Source: Aliiroseovarius sp. Z3 (GTDB lineage Bacteria > Pseudomonadota > Alphaproteobacteria > Rhodobacterales > Rhodobacteraceae). From it: a stretch of DNA of 64,000 bases. Every line of letters begins with the position of its first letter. The stretch's first letter is position 1. Location: positions 518,244 through 582,243 of the forward strand of contig NZ_JAFMZK010000001.1 in the NCBI RefSeq assembly GCF_029105185.1. The letters run 5' to 3'. The position numbers and the translations under genes were made by a program. The notes beneath the pieces were generated by a model. That model worked only from the letters and a program-made list of their open reading frames with translations. It had not been told where the DNA came from and searched no databases. Positions 1 through 9,147 of this stretch are shown piece after piece.

Positions 1-277
1 TACAGGTGCCCGGCTCGGATTCGTCGGCATTGATCACCAGATAAGCCGGGCGACCGTCGCTTTCCTTCGGCATGAAGGACCATTTCAGACCGGTGGGGAA
101 GCCCGCACCACCACGACCACGCAGACCCGAGGCTTTCATCTGTTCGATGATCCAGTCACGGCCCTTCTTGATGATCCCGGCGGTGCCATCCCAATGGCCA
201 CGCTGTTTCGCGCCCGCAAGGGTGCGGTCGTGCATGCCATAAAGGTTGGTAAAGATCCGGTCTTTATCCTGCAGCAT
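1..277 (-). CDS. nuoF: NADH-quinone oxidoreductase subunit F, N-terminal part (cut by window edge)
   Basis: Only the first 92 or so codons are present. The protein begins [14 protein letters not shown] and carries the conserved [14 protein letters not shown] motif followed by [11 protein letters not shown], which belong to the FMN/NADH-binding domain of the 51-kDa subunit of complex I. This subunit oxidises NADH in the peripheral arm and passes electrons from FMN to the iron-sulfur chain. It lies 6 bp downstream of the DUF5337 gene, so it is the ninth gene of the nuo operon here. The C-terminal 4Fe-4S part is outside the window. Identification is secure; completeness cannot be judged. Confidence 0.97.
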   Translation of the reverse strand, partial: MLQDKDRIFTNLYGMHDRTLAGAKQRGHWDGTAGIIKKGRDWIIEQMKASGLRGRGGAGFPTGLKWSFMPKESDGRPAYLVINADESEPGTC

Positions 278-283
278 TCGTTC

Positions 284-520
284 TTATCCTTCATCCGCCC
301 GGCGCTTGCGCCAGATCCGATACGTAACAACCAGGCCAAACAAGAACCCGGCAAGAGCCAGCAGATCCACCAACGCCATGGTCCGGTTGGACCAGCCGAG
401 GCTTTTCCCGACCCAAGTGCCACCGACCCACAGCGCACCGGTGAAGGCGATGACAAGACCTGCCAGGCGCCCTTCCCGCTGTATGCTGTTTTTTGGATCG
501 GTGTGCATGATCTGTGTCAT
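284..520 (-). CDS. DUF5337-type small membrane protein in the nuo operon
   Basis: A 78-residue protein with a short charged N-terminus, two hydrophobic segments (about residues 20-37 and 48-66) and a basic C-terminal tail (RIWRKRRADEG). It resembles the DUF5337 proteins found in the nuo operons of Rhodobacteraceae; the family assignment is from memory. It lies 3 bp after the preceding gene and 6 bp before nuoF, so it is translated with the complex I subunits. Its role is unknown. An assembly or accessory membrane protein of complex I is a guess based only on position. Confidence 0.75.
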   Translation of the reverse strand: MTQIMHTDPKNSIQREGRLAGLVIAFTGALWVGGTWVGKSLGWSNRTMALVDLLALAGFLFGLVVTYRIWRKRRADEG

Positions 521-523
521 CCT

Positions 524-1309
524 TTAATAAACATCGCCCTTCTTGACCTTTTTCGAGAACGCGGTTTCCCCGCCTTCGGCCAAGGTCTTGGCTTGTTCCA
601 CCCAGCCGTCGCGTTCGATCCGGCCTTTGAAGCTCAGGTTGTCATCGACCCAGGCAATCTCGTCCGCCGTCCACTTGGCGATCTGGTCGAAATGCCAGAA
701 GCCAAGCCCGTTCAGAGTTTGCTCTAGCTTGGGACCAACGCCTTTGAGCTGCTTCAGGTCGTCGGCGCCGGCTTTGCGCGGCGCTTTCATCGTGCGTGGC
801 TTTTTGGATGTGCCGGTCGCCGCGGCGGGTTCGGCCTGGGCCGTCGTTGTTGCAGCCTTCGCAGAAGCTTTCTTCGCCGCTGGTTTTTTCGCAGCTGCCT
901 TCTTTGCTTTCGGCGTCTCAGCAGGCGTCTCGGCCTTTGCCGGTTTTTCGGCTGCGACCGGGGCAGCAGGCGCGGTTGCCGCTTCGACCGGGACGGGGGC
1001 GCCATCCATCGCAGCGGCTGGAATGCTGGCGGCAGAGGCCGCCACTTCATCGCTCGTGTTCGCATCCGCCGAGGCGTGCGCGGTGTTGCCACCCAGGCTC
1101 GCGGCCGTCGTTTCGCCCATCGCGGATCGTGTATCGACGACCACGCCACAAAGGAATTTTTGCAACAGCAGCGCAGCGCCAACCGCCACGATGATGCCGA
1201 CAATCAGGCCGATAAAGCCTGAAATCATCAGAAAGACTGCAAATCCCAGCAAAGCGCCGATGATCCAGCAGATGTTTTTGCAGGTGAAAAACCCGGTATC
1301 TTTAGTCAT
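524..1309 (-). CDS. Membrane-anchored Ala/Lys/Pro-rich protein with a NuoE-tail (helix-hairpin-helix-like) domain
   Basis: I take the ATG at 1309, which follows AGGGATAGGGAC, rather than an upstream ATG; this gives 261 aa. Residues 1-15 are polar, about 15-55 form one or two membrane segments, about 70-175 are a low-complexity Ala/Pro/Lys linker, and the last 85 residues carry a helix-hairpin-helix-like domain ([20 protein letters not shown]). That domain is nearly the same as the C-terminal extension of NuoE encoded just upstream, so the two arose by duplication. HhH-like folds bind DNA in other proteins, but here a protein-protein or complex I assembly role is equally possible. Function is not known. 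Confidence 0.85.
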   Translation of the reverse strand: MTKDTGFFTCKNICWIIGALLGFAVFLMISGFIGLIVGIIVAVGAALLLQKFLCGVVVDTRSAMGETTAASLGGNTAHASADANTSDEVAASAASIPAAAMDGAPVPVEAATAPAAPVAAEKPAKAETPAETPKAKKAAAKKPAAKKASAKAATTTAQAEPAAATGTSKKPRTMKAPRKAGADDLKQLKGVGPKLEQTLNGLGFWHFDQIAKWTADEIAWVDDNLSFKGRIERDGWVEQAKTLAEGGETAFSKKVKKGDVY

Positions 1310-1433
1310 TGTCCCTATCCCTGTTGTTGATGGTGGACACACAATCAGGTCGCACGGATGCGTTGGCATTTTTCTGCCTTGTCAGACGCTTATGTTCCAT
1401 TCGACCCTTCAACATACCCGGTTCCAGTCAGAC

Positions 1434-2573
1434 CTAGCCTTTCTTGTTCTTGCGCGAAAACTCGGTTTCGCCGCCGTCTGCAAGGATCTTGGCTTGCTCT
1501 ACCCAGCCGTCGCGCTCAATCCGACCCTTGAAGGACAGTTGATCGTCAACCCAGGCAATCTCTTCCGCACCCCATTTGGCAACCTGATCAAAATGCCAGA
1601 AGCCAAGGCCGTTCAGAACGCCCTCCAGCTTGGGGCCAACGCCCTTCAGCAGTTTCAGGTCGTCCGCACCCGACTTGCGGGGGGCCTTCATGGTGCGCGG
1701 TTTCTTCGTTTTCTGACCCGCCACCGGCGCAGCGGCCGGTTTCACCGGGGGTTTGGCAATCTTCTTGCTGTCATCCTCGGGCACTTTGCGTGCAGGTTTC
1801 TGCTTGTTGGCGGGCTTGGGGTCCACCGCAGGCTTCGGCGGCTGCGCCTTGCCGCTGGTGGCGTTCTTGCCCAGCCACGGGGTCAGAAGCGGCACCTCGG
1901 TGCCGTCGATCCGTTTGACCGTATCACCGATATCGGTCGCCAGTTGCGCGCTGGCGTTATACTGCGTCTTGCCGCTGTCATATTCCTTCAGGCTGGTCAG
2001 CCCCGCCAGCGGTTCCGAGGCATAGCGCCCGTTCTGCGGACCCGGCACCGGCACCTTGCCCGCGGCCAGATCGTCCAGCAAGTTCGACAGGCTTTCTGCG
2101 GTCAGATCCTCGTAATAATCCTTGCCGATCTGCGCCATGGGCGCGTTGGTGCAGGCCCCCAGGCATTCAACCTCTTCCCAGCTGAACTTGCCGTCAGCCG
2201 ACACGACATGCGGCTTGTCGGCGATCTTCTCGCGGCACACAGCGATCAGGTTTTCCGCCCCGCAGATCATGCAGGACGTGGTGCCGCAAATCTGGATATG
2301 CGCAACAGAACCAACAGGTTGCAGCTGAAACATGAAATAGAACGAGGCGACTTCCAGCACGCGAATATCGGCCATGCCCAGCATATCGGCCACATGTTCG
2401 ATCGCGGGCTTGGTCAGCCAGCCTTCCTGTTCCTGCGCCCGCCACAAAAGCGGGATCACCGCCGAGGCCTGACGCCCCTCGGGATACTTCGTGATCTGCC
2501 CTTCGGCCCAGGCCTGGTTGGCGGGGGTGAAAGCGAAGCTCTCAGGCTGTTCATGATGCAAACGGCGAAGCAT
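1434..2573 (-). CDS. nuoE: NADH-quinone oxidoreductase subunit E with long C-terminal extension
   Basis: Residues 1-170 are the 24-kDa thioredoxin-fold subunit of complex I. The four 2Fe-2S (N1a) ligands are visible as C-x4-C in [11 protein letters not shown] and C-x3-C in [10 protein letters not shown]. The protein is 379 aa against about 160-240 for typical NuoE. The excess is a Pro/Lys/Ala-rich linker followed by an HhH-like tail ([20 protein letters not shown]) that is repeated in the next gene. Its ATG overlaps the nuoD stop codon by one base, indicating translational coupling. The core function is certain; the role of the tail is unknown. Confidence 0.96.
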   Translation of the reverse strand: MLRRLHHEQPESFAFTPANQAWAEGQITKYPEGRQASAVIPLLWRAQEQEGWLTKPAIEHVADMLGMADIRVLEVASFYFMFQLQPVGSVAHIQICGTTSCMICGAENLIAVCREKIADKPHVVSADGKFSWEEVECLGACTNAPMAQIGKDYYEDLTAESLSNLLDDLAAGKVPVPGPQNGRYASEPLAGLTSLKEYDSGKTQYNASAQLATDIGDTVKRIDGTEVPLLTPWLGKNATSGKAQPPKPAVDPKPANKQKPARKVPEDDSKKIAKPPVKPAAAPVAGQKTKKPRTMKAPRKSGADDLKLLKGVGPKLEGVLNGLGFWHFDQVAKWGAEEIAWVDDQLSFKGRIERDGWVEQAKILADGGETEFSRKNKKG

Positions 2574-3796
2574 TAGCGGTCGATCTCCCCAAACACGACG
2601 TCCATGGTGCCGATGATGGCGGCGACGTCGGCCAGTTGGTGGCCACCGGCCACGTGGTCCATAGCTTGCAGGTGCAGATACCCCGGCGCGCGGATCTTGG
2701 CGCGATAGGGCCGGTTGGTCCCGTCGGCCACTAGATAAACGCCGAACTCGCCCTTGGGCGCTTCCACGGCGGCATAGACCTCGCCCGCGGGCACCTTGAA
2801 GCCTTCGGTGTAAAGCTTGAAGTGGTGGATCAACGCTTCCATCGAGCGCTTCATCTCGCCACGGGCCGGCGGCGACAGCTTGCCGCGCGCCATGACATCG
2901 CCCTGCCCGTCCGGGGCACGCAGCTTTGCGATGGCCTGATGCATGATCTTCAGCGACTGGCGCATTTCTTCCATGCGGACAAGGTAACGGTCATAGCAGT
3001 CGCCGTTCTTACCGACGGGGATCTGGAAGTCAAACTCGTCATAGCATTCATAGGGCTGCGCGCGGCGCAGGTCCCATGCAAAGCCCGATCCGCGCACCAT
3101 CACGCCCGAGAAGCCCCAGTTCAGGATGTCTTCCTCGGTCACGATGCCGATATCGGCGTTGCGCTGCTTGAAAATGCGGTTTTCGGTCAGCAGCCCGTCA
3201 ATATCGTCGATCTTGGCGGGGAATTCGTTGGCCCATGTCTCGATATCGTCGATCAGCTCGGGCGGCAGGTCCTGATGAACGCCGCCGGGGCGGAAATAAT
3301 TGGCGTGCAGGCGCGCACCGCAGGCGCGTTCATAGAAGATCATCAGCTTCTCGCGCTCTTCAAATCCCCATAGCGGCGGGGTCAGCGCGCCCACGTCCAT
3401 CGCCTGCGTGGTGATGTTCAGAAGGTGGTTCAGGATACGCCCGATTTCCGAGAACAGCACGCGGATCAGCGAGCCACGGCGGGGAACTTCCACGCCACAC
3501 AGCTTTTCAATGGCCAGACACCAGGCGTGTTCCTGGTTCATCGGCGCCACATAGTCGAGCCGGTCGAAATAAGGCAGGTTTTGCAGATAAGTGCGGCTTT
3601 CCATCAGCTTTTCGGTACCGCGATGCAAAAGGCCGATATGCGGGTCTGCACGTTCGACAATCTCGCCATCCAGCTCCAACACCATGCGCAGCACGCCGTG
3701 GGCCGCGGGGTGTTGCGGGCCGAAGTTGATGTTGAAATTGCGGATCTTCTGTTCGCCGGTCAGGGCGTCGTTGAAATCCTTGGATCCGTCCATCAT
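2573..3796 (-). CDS. nuoD: NADH-quinone oxidoreductase subunit D (49 kDa)
   Basis: The 407-aa protein has the hallmark [13 protein letters not shown] near the N-terminus, LHRGTEKL and the C-terminal VFGEIDR, all typical of the 49-kDa subunit that forms the quinone site with NuoB and NuoH. I chose the ATG at 3796 because it forms an ATGA overlap with the stop codon of the preceding sulfotransferase gene; an in-frame ATG follows at 3793, and the longest ORF starts at 3820 inside the sulfotransferase. In most bacteria nuoD directly follows nuoC; here a sulfotransferase gene lies between them. Confidence 0.97.
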   Translation of the reverse strand: MMDGSKDFNDALTGEQKIRNFNINFGPQHPAAHGVLRMVLELDGEIVERADPHIGLLHRGTEKLMESRTYLQNLPYFDRLDYVAPMNQEHAWCLAIEKLCGVEVPRRGSLIRVLFSEIGRILNHLLNITTQAMDVGALTPPLWGFEEREKLMIFYERACGARLHANYFRPGGVHQDLPPELIDDIETWANEFPAKIDDIDGLLTENRIFKQRNADIGIVTEEDILNWGFSGVMVRGSGFAWDLRRAQPYECYDEFDFQIPVGKNGDCYDRYLVRMEEMRQSLKIMHQAIAKLRAPDGQGDVMARGKLSPPARGEMKRSMEALIHHFKLYTEGFKVPAGEVYAAVEAPKGEFGVYLVADGTNRPYRAKIRAPGYLHLQAMDHVAGGHQLADVAAIIGTMDVVFGEIDR

Positions 3797-4632
3797 GCGC
3801 TCACCATCTTCTGGGTCCATTCCGGCGGAAGCTCTCCCATGAACTTCTCGACGAAATTGTATTGCGGTTTAAGGGCTGCCTGAAGCTGGGCGCGCTGGCC
3901 CATGGGCAGGTCGGCTTTCATGCTTTGATGCACCACGCGGTCAAACGATGCGGGCTGGGGCGTGATCCCCAGAAACGCGCACAGACGTTCGATGGCGTCG
4001 GGTGTGAACAGCCGTTCGTAAAATTCGATATGCAAGGCTTCGCGCGGGATCGCGCGGGTCAGCCTGTTCAGCGTGCGGCGATAGTTCGACCGGTCAAGGA
4101 TGTTGTCTGCCGTGCCGTTCAACACACCATCGACCTTGGCGTCCAGTGCCGCGCCGTCATTGCCCGCCATCATGCGGATATTCGACCAGATCCGATCCAC
4201 CGGGTCACGCATCAGATAGACGAACCGCACCTTGTCGGTCAGTGCGGCCATCGCAGACAGCGTCTTTTCCTTCAGAAGCCCATAGGCCGGGGTGAAGTCA
4301 CCCACCACGCGCGCCGCCTCACCGCCTTCGCGCACGTAACGCAGATAGGCTGCATCGTCGCGCGTCTTGCCGTCAAACACTGCCAGCCAGCGTTCCAGAT
4401 CGGCGATCAGCCGCTTTTGCCATGGCGTCGGGGCGGCGGTCCGGGCGGCCTCAAGCCGCGCTTGCGCCTCTTTACGGTAAAACGCACCGGTGTCATGCTC
4501 CAACGCGTCGAAGTAATGGAGTTCCTTCATTGCCGGAAGATGGCATTCCCGGTGGTTCGACAGATAGTCGAACAACCAGCTTGTGCCAGCTTTCGTTGCC
4601 CCAAGGCAGAATATGAAGGTTTGCCCGGTCAT
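3793..4632 (-). CDS. Sulfotransferase family protein inserted between nuoC and nuoD
   Basis: A 279-aa cytosolic-type sulfotransferase. The 5'-phosphosulfate loop is [14 protein letters not shown] at about residues 11-24, and the 3'-phosphate-binding region is [16 protein letters not shown] at about 140-155, so it should use PAPS to sulfate an acceptor that cannot be named from sequence. Its ATG is 5 bp after the nuoC stop and its own stop overlaps the nuoD start (ATGA), so it is fully built into the operon and must be translated with complex I. A sulfotransferase is not a known complex I component. A role in modifying a membrane or surface molecule, with only transcriptional linkage to nuo, is more likely. 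Confidence 0.93.
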   Translation of the reverse strand: MTGQTFIFCLGATKAGTSWLFDYLSNHRECHLPAMKELHYFDALEHDTGAFYRKEAQARLEAARTAAPTPWQKRLIADLERWLAVFDGKTRDDAAYLRYVREGGEAARVVGDFTPAYGLLKEKTLSAMAALTDKVRFVYLMRDPVDRIWSNIRMMAGNDGAALDAKVDGVLNGTADNILDRSNYRRTLNRLTRAIPREALHIEFYERLFTPDAIERLCAFLGITPQPASFDRVVHQSMKADLPMGQRAQLQAALKPQYNFVEKFMGELPPEWTQKMVSA

Positions 4633-4637
4633 CTGGT

Positions 4638-5249
4638 TCAGCCCTTGGCCTCGTCAGATTTTTCATCGCCGGGCAGAATGTAATTGGCCCCTTCCCACGG
4701 CGACATGAAGTCGAACTGGCGATATTCCTGGGTCAGCGACACGGGTTCATAGACCACGCGTTTCTCCACCTCGTCATAGCGCACTTCGGTATAGCCGGTG
4801 GTCGGAAAATCCTTGCGCAGCGGATGGCCGCGGAAACCATAGTCGGTCAGGATGCGGCGCAGGTCCGGATGGCCCGAAAACAGGATGCCGAACATGTCAA
4901 AGACTTCACGTTCGAACCAACCGGCCGAGGGGTGAACCTCGGTGATCGACGGCACCATGTCGTCTTCGCGCACGGCAACCTTCACGCGGATACGCTGGTT
5001 CGTATACATCGACAGGAAGTGATAAACGACATCGAAGCGTTCTTCGCGCGACGGATAATCCACCGCGGTGATATCCACCAGCGTCGAAAACCTGCAAGCT
5101 CTGTCGGTTTTCAGAAACTCGATGAACGCAGGGATGGCGGAGAGGGGCACCACCACCGTCAGCTCGCCAAAGGCGATGCCCCAGCTCAGCACGCAATCCG
5201 GGCGTTTGGCTTCCAGCAGGGCACCAAGTTCGTTCAGGGCGTCACTCAT
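4638..5249 (-). CDS. nuoC: NADH-quinone oxidoreductase subunit C (30 kDa)
   Basis: 203 aa, the usual size for a free-standing NuoC. The family signature [20 protein letters not shown], followed by [19 protein letters not shown], is clear. NuoC is part of the connecting arm of complex I and packs against NuoD. The gene starts 3 bp after nuoB and ends 5 bp before the sulfotransferase gene. No irregularities seen. Confidence 0.97.
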   Translation of the reverse strand: MSDALNELGALLEAKRPDCVLSWGIAFGELTVVVPLSAIPAFIEFLKTDRACRFSTLVDITAVDYPSREERFDVVYHFLSMYTNQRIRVKVAVREDDMVPSITEVHPSAGWFEREVFDMFGILFSGHPDLRRILTDYGFRGHPLRKDFPTTGYTEVRYDEVEKRVVYEPVSLTQEYRQFDFMSPWEGANYILPGDEKSDEAKG

Positions 5250-5252
5250 CGC

Positions 5253-5786
5253 TTACCTCACAATCGTGCCGGTGCGGCGGATTTTGCGTTGCAGTTGCAG
5301 AATACCGTAAACCAGCGCTTCGGCGGTCGGGGGGCAGCCGGGAACATAGATGTCCACCGGGACGATGCGATCACAGCCCCGCACCACCGAATAGGAATAA
5401 TGGTAATACCCACCGCCATTCGCACAGGACCCCATCGAGATCACATAGCGCGGATCGGGCATCTGGTCGTAAACCTTGCGCAGCGCAGGGGCCATCTTGT
5501 TGGTCAGCGTGCCCGCCACGATCATCACGTCCGACTGGCGCGGAGAGGCGCGCGGGGCAACGCCATAGCGTTCAAGGTCGTAACGCGGCATGGACGCGTG
5601 CATCATCTCGACCGCACAGCAGGCCAGACCGAAGGTCATCCAGTGCAGCGACCCGGTGCGCGCCCAGTTGATGATGTCATCCGTGGTGGTCAGCAGAAAG
5701 CCCTTGTCGGCCAGCTGATCATTCAAAAGGCGCGTGCCATGCTCGCGGTCGCCTTGTGCCGTGTTGGCCCCAGTCATCACTCCCAT
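5253..5786 (-). CDS. nuoB: NADH-quinone oxidoreductase subunit B (N2 cluster)
   Basis: The 4Fe-4S N2 ligands are present: the tandem cysteines in [18 protein letters not shown] and [12 protein letters not shown] place the start at 5786 (MGVMTGANT), 7 nt after AGGGG and overlapping the end of nuoA by 10 bp. An alternative ATG at 5777 would overlap the nuoA stop as TGATG, and the longest ORF starts at 5807. With the chosen start the protein is 177 aa, normal for the PSST/20-kDa subunit. It transfers electrons to quinone. Confidence 0.96.
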   Translation of the reverse strand: MGVMTGANTAQGDREHGTRLLNDQLADKGFLLTTTDDIINWARTGSLHWMTFGLACCAVEMMHASMPRYDLERYGVAPRASPRQSDVMIVAGTLTNKMAPALRKVYDQMPDPRYVISMGSCANGGGYYHYSYSVVRGCDRIVPVDIYVPGCPPTAEALVYGILQLQRKIRRTGTIVR

Positions 5787-6142
5787 TCGAGCGCCCCTTT
5801 TTTCCACTCATATGCAAAGCCGATCGTCAGAACGGCCAGGAACACCATCATCGACCAGAAGCCAACCATGCCCACATCCTTGAAGGCCACGGCCCACGGG
5901 AACAGGAAGGCGATTTCGAGGTCGAAAATGATGAACAGAATCGACACCAGATAGAACCGGACATCGAATTTCATCCGCGCATCATCAAAAGCGTTGAACC
6001 CGCATTCATAAGCACTGAGTTTTTCGGGGTCGGGATTGCGCACTGCCAGCACGACGGCTGCAAGGATCAGAACAAGTCCGATAACAATGGCTAATCCGAG
6101 GAAAATGATAATGGGGAGATATTCTCTGAGAAGGTCTTCCAC
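5777..6142 (-). CDS. nuoA: NADH-quinone oxidoreductase subunit A
   Basis: 121 aa with three membrane helices (about 8-35, 62-84 and 92-110) and the ND3 signature [20 protein letters not shown], whose Cys lies in the loop near the quinone channel. It is the promoter-proximal gene of the nuo operon; about 300 bp without a gene separate it from the next upstream gene. Confidence 0.97.
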   Translation of the reverse strand: MEDLLREYLPIIIFLGLAIVIGLVLILAAVVLAVRNPDPEKLSAYECGFNAFDDARMKFDVRFYLVSILFIIFDLEIAFLFPWAVAFKDVGMVGFWSMMVFLAVLTIGFAYEWKKGALEWE

Positions 6143-6442
6143 GTGTGGCTCCTTTGAACGGTTTACCCGCCTGTCGCTAGCTCATTGCGGTTTACCGTTA
6201 GGGGGTGGCAGGGTCAACCGAGTGCATATCGCATTCAAGTTTATGAATACGATGGCAAAACCACATCGAAACGTATCAGTATACCGTTGTTTGCAAGGGT
6301 TTCAGCCACAGGTTAAGCATTTTGCAGGTGCAGAATTTCGTCACCTGTTAACCAAAAAACCATCGCGTTTTGCCGTTGCGCAGCAACTGGCGGGCAAAAC
6401 CGGGTTGAGAAAAGAGACTCACCTGCTTGAATTTGCTTGAGG
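6143..6442. other. Gene-free region upstream of nuoA (probable nuo leader)
   Basis: About 300 bp without a credible gene, more A+T-rich than the flanks. It should hold the nuo promoter and 5' leader on the minus strand. An inverted repeat CAGGTG-N11-CACCTG lies at 6325-6347, and GGTTAA/TTAACC motifs recur near 6311, 6346 and 6441. No binding protein is suggested by the sequence. Confidence 0.6.
6189..6217 (-). promoter_or_regulatory. Candidate promoter for the nuo operon
   Basis: On the minus strand TTGACC (6212-6217) and TAAACC (6189-6194) are separated by 17 nt, about 47 bp upstream of the nuoA ATG. The -35 fits sigma-70 well, the -10 poorly. It is a candidate only; stronger sites may lie further upstream. 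Confidence 0.3.
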
Positions 6443-6817
6443 TTAACCCCACGCAAGCCGCAACCCGCACAGGACCAGCAGAACGGTCACCGGCCCCCAG
6501 AGCAGCCGTTCGGGTCGCGACGGCGTTGCAAGGTTGGCCACACATGTCAGGACTGTCGCCAACAGAGCTGCCCAGAACGTCCAGTCGGGAAGCGCGCTGA
6601 TAATCCCGGCGCGTGCGGCCATTGCCCATCCCATCATGCCCAGAATTGCGCCCTGCCCCACGGCGGCAAATCGCATGGGCATAGGCAATCGTCCGGGCCA
6701 TTTGCCACCATTTGCCAGATGCCCCCACGGCGCCCCTGCGGCCATGGCAGCCTGAAACAGCATGACCACGGCGATCAGCGCAACATAGCTATACCCGGCC
6801 AAGACCATCGCGGACAT
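6443..6817 (-). CDS. Small integral membrane protein at the end of the liu operon
   Basis: Starting at the ATG at 6817 (7 bp after the hydratase stop) gives 124 aa with four hydrophobic segments (about 1-24, 45-65, 72-90 and 100-122). The longer ORF that starts inside the hydratase gene encodes a basic, non-membrane leader and looks like read-through of another frame. No family is recognised. It is the last gene of the leucine-degradation operon, and nothing links it to that pathway except position. Confidence 0.7.
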   Translation of the reverse strand: MSAMVLAGYSYVALIAVVMLFQAAMAAGAPWGHLANGGKWPGRLPMPMRFAAVGQGAILGMMGWAMAARAGIISALPDWTFWAALLATVLTCVANLATPSRPERLLWGPVTVLLVLCGLRLAWG

Positions 6818-6824
6818 TTGCGAC

Positions 6825-7607
6825 CTAGACCCAGCTGGGCTTGCGCTTGTCGAAGAAGGCCGCGATGCCTTCCTGCGCTTCGGCGCTTTCCCAACGGGCG
6901 ACCAGACCAGCGATGGTCTCGTCGATGATGTCTTCGGTGATCGGGGGACCAAGTCGGCGGGCGAGCGCTTTGGCCTCGGCAACGGCGCCCGGGGCGACGG
7001 ACAGGTATGGCTTCACCTCGGCTTCGACGGCGGCGTCCAGATCCTCGGGCGCGACAGCCTTGGCCAGAAGGCCCAGCGTCACGGCTTCGTCCGCGTCGAA
7101 AATGCGTGCCGACATGAACACACGCCGCGCCATGGCTTCGCCCAGACGGGCCAGAACATAGGGACCGATGGTGGCGGGGATCAGGCCCAGACGGGTTTCC
7201 GTCAGGCCGAATTTTGCACCACTCACACCGATAGACACATCCGACACCGACGCCATGCCGACGCCACCACCGAATGCCTGCCCCTGCACGCGGGCGATCA
7301 ACGGTTTGGGCATTTCATTCAACGCATTCAGCATCATGGCCAGTTTCTTGGCCTCGACCCCGCGCGTCACCGGGTCTGCCGCCATCTGATCCTGCATCCA
7401 CCGCAAATCACCGCCCGCGCAGAAGCTCTTGCCCGCCCCGGTCAAGACAACGACACGCACGGCGTCATCCTTGCCCAGCGCGCGGGCCGCGTCGGTCAAT
7501 TCCTCGATCATCGTGGCCGACATGGCGTTGTGCTTGTCCGCGCGATCCAGAAGCAGGGTCGCAACACCGCGTTCATCTGTCGTGATGGAAATCGTCTCGT
7601 AACCCAT
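6825..7607 (-). CDS. liuC: Enoyl-CoA hydratase family, probable methylglutaconyl-CoA hydratase
   Basis: A 260-aa crotonase-fold protein with the CoA/oxyanion signatures SFCAGGDLRWM and GQAFGGGVGMAS. The gene sits directly after HMG-CoA lyase in a leucine-degradation operon, so hydration of 3-methylglutaconyl-CoA to HMG-CoA is the natural assignment. The ATG at 7607 has AGGGGAG 5 nt upstream. A GTG at 7613 overlapping the lyase stop is possible. Family certain; substrate inferred from neighbours. Confidence 0.9.
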   Translation of the reverse strand: MGYETISITTDERGVATLLLDRADKHNAMSATMIEELTDAARALGKDDAVRVVVLTGAGKSFCAGGDLRWMQDQMAADPVTRGVEAKKLAMMLNALNEMPKPLIARVQGQAFGGGVGMASVSDVSIGVSGAKFGLTETRLGLIPATIGPYVLARLGEAMARRVFMSARIFDADEAVTLGLLAKAVAPEDLDAAVEAEVKPYLSVAPGAVAEAKALARRLGPPITEDIIDETIAGLVARWESAEAQEGIAAFFDKRKPSWV

Positions 7608-7609
7608 AA

Positions 7610-8464
7610 TCACTCCCCTGCCCGCATCTGCCGCGCCATCTGTGCGGCCTTGTCCAGAATGTCGCGATCCAGACCGGTCGCATAGCCCAACGCCGTCACC
7701 CGGTCATGCACCGCTTCGGTCGCCACGTTGCCCTGTGCGCCGGGGGCATAGGGACAACCGCCCAACCCGCCCACAGCGGCATCGAACACCCGCAAACCCT
7801 TTTTCAACGACGCCCCGATATTGTCGCAGGCCCGGCCCGCCGTGTCGTGATAATGACCGGCAAACATGTCCGGCCCGGCAACGCCAAGCACCGCGTCCAG
7901 CATCGCATCGATGCTTTCGGGCGTCGCCTGCCCGATCGTATCCCCCAGCGAAATCTCGTAGCAGCCCATCGCGATAAGCTGCTCGGCCACCCACGCCACC
8001 TTGTCCGGCGGGGTCGGCCCGTCAAACGGGCAGTCGGTCACGCAGGAAATATAGCCCCGCATCATGATCCCGGCGTCATTCGCGGCATCGGCCACGGGTT
8101 GGAACCGTTCAAGGCTTTCAGCGATGGTGCAGTTGATATTGGCCTTGGAAAACCCTTCCGACGCCGAGCCGAATATCGCGATCTCGTCCGCTTTGGCCGC
8201 CACCGCCCCTTCGAACCCGCGCAGGTTTGGGGTCAGCGCCGCATAGGACACATCACGGGATCGCTTGATCCCCTTCAGCACCTCGGCCGAATCCGCCATT
8301 TGCGGCACCCATTTGGGGCTGACGAAGCTTGCGACCTCAATACGCTTGAAGCCTGCACCGGAAAGAAGATCAACCAGCGCGATCTTCTCGGCGGTCGGGA
8401 TCTGGCGCTTTTCATTTTGCAGCCCGTCGCGTGGGCCGACTTCGAAAATCTCGACATATTCCAT
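7610..8464 (-). CDS. liuE: Hydroxymethylglutaryl-CoA lyase
   Basis: A 284-aa TIM-barrel lyase with the N-terminal EVGPRDGLQNE motif and the HMG-CoA lyase signature GLGGCPYAPGAQGNVATE, which holds the active-site cysteine. It cleaves HMG-CoA to acetyl-CoA and acetoacetate, the last step of leucine breakdown. The ATG at 8464 has AGGAG 8 nt upstream; the in-frame GTG at 8473 lies in the GST gene. The acetoacetate could be activated by the CoA-transferase encoded at 53447-54774. Confidence 0.96.
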   Translation of the reverse strand: MEYVEIFEVGPRDGLQNEKRQIPTAEKIALVDLLSGAGFKRIEVASFVSPKWVPQMADSAEVLKGIKRSRDVSYAALTPNLRGFEGAVAAKADEIAIFGSASEGFSKANINCTIAESLERFQPVADAANDAGIMMRGYISCVTDCPFDGPTPPDKVAWVAEQLIAMGCYEISLGDTIGQATPESIDAMLDAVLGVAGPDMFAGHYHDTAGRACDNIGASLKKGLRVFDAAVGGLGGCPYAPGAQGNVATEAVHDRVTALGYATGLDRDILDKAAQMARQMRAGE

Positions 8465-8469
8465 CGGGG

Positions 8470-9147
8470 TCACTCCTGTGGAACGGGATAGAAATCACGG
8501 TCATAGAACCGTTGTTCGCCCTCGCGTTCGACCACGCGCTGATAGGACGGCATGGCTTCGATCCGCGCCTTGTAGGCCCGAATGTTTGGAAACTCGTCCA
8601 GTTTCACATAGTACGGCACAGCAAACAGGTTGAAGCCCAGCATGATATCGGCACCGGAAAAGCCACGATCCAGAAGCCAGTCGCGCCCCTCAAGCCGCGC
8701 CTCAAGCCCCACAAGCGTGTGCCGCAGCCGCGCCACGTTCAGCTTGATCACAATCGGGCTGGGTTTGGCAGGCGGGCGCAGGAAGATCATTTGCAGGTTC
8801 AACTGCTCGATCAGGCTGGCCATTGTCTCGGCGTAATGGATCCATTGCAAATAATCCGTCCGCTCGGCCCCGCCGGGATCGACGCCCAGCTCTGGCGCAA
8901 ACTCCTCGATCAGATACTGGATGATGGCACCGCTTTCGCTGATCCGCTTTTGGCCGATTTCCAGGGCCGGGACGCGGGACGCGGGCGAAACCTCGGGCAG
9001 CTCGCCCTCATACATCTGTTTCGAGCCGATCTGGTATTCCACCACCTCAAGCGTGCGGCCCAGTTTTTCCTCAAGCCTGATTTCTTCAATCAGCCACAAA
9101 ACCCGGATCGAACGGGCATATTGAACGTGATGCAGGCGGAAGGTCAT
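8470..9147 (-). CDS. Glutathione S-transferase family protein
   Basis: 225 aa. Residues 1-80 are the thioredoxin-like GSH-binding domain, with the SESGAIIQYLIEEF helix typical of GSTs, and the rest is the all-alpha domain (WLLDRGFSGADIMLGF). The start at 9147 overlaps the mccA stop as TGATG, so the gene is coupled to the carboxylase. A GST has no defined step in leucine catabolism; detoxification of reactive enoyl-CoA products is conceivable but unproven. Confidence 0.92.
   Translation of the reverse strand: MTFRLHHVQYARSIRVLWLIEEIRLEEKLGRTLEVVEYQIGSKQMYEGELPEVSPASRVPALEIGQKRISESGAIIQYLIEEFAPELGVDPGGAERTDYLQWIHYAETMASLIEQLNLQMIFLRPPAKPSPIVIKLNVARLRHTLVGLEARLEGRDWLLDRGFSGADIMLGFNLFAVPYYVKLDEFPNIRAYKARIEAMPSYQRVVEREGEQRFYDRDFYPVPQE

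Noticed and set aside
543..2576. A 677-codon plus-strand ORF
   Set aside because: It is antisense to nuoE and the NuoE-tail-like gene. Those have conserved domains, start signals and operon overlaps; the plus-strand frame has low-complexity, Arg/Ala/Phe-rich sequence with no family.
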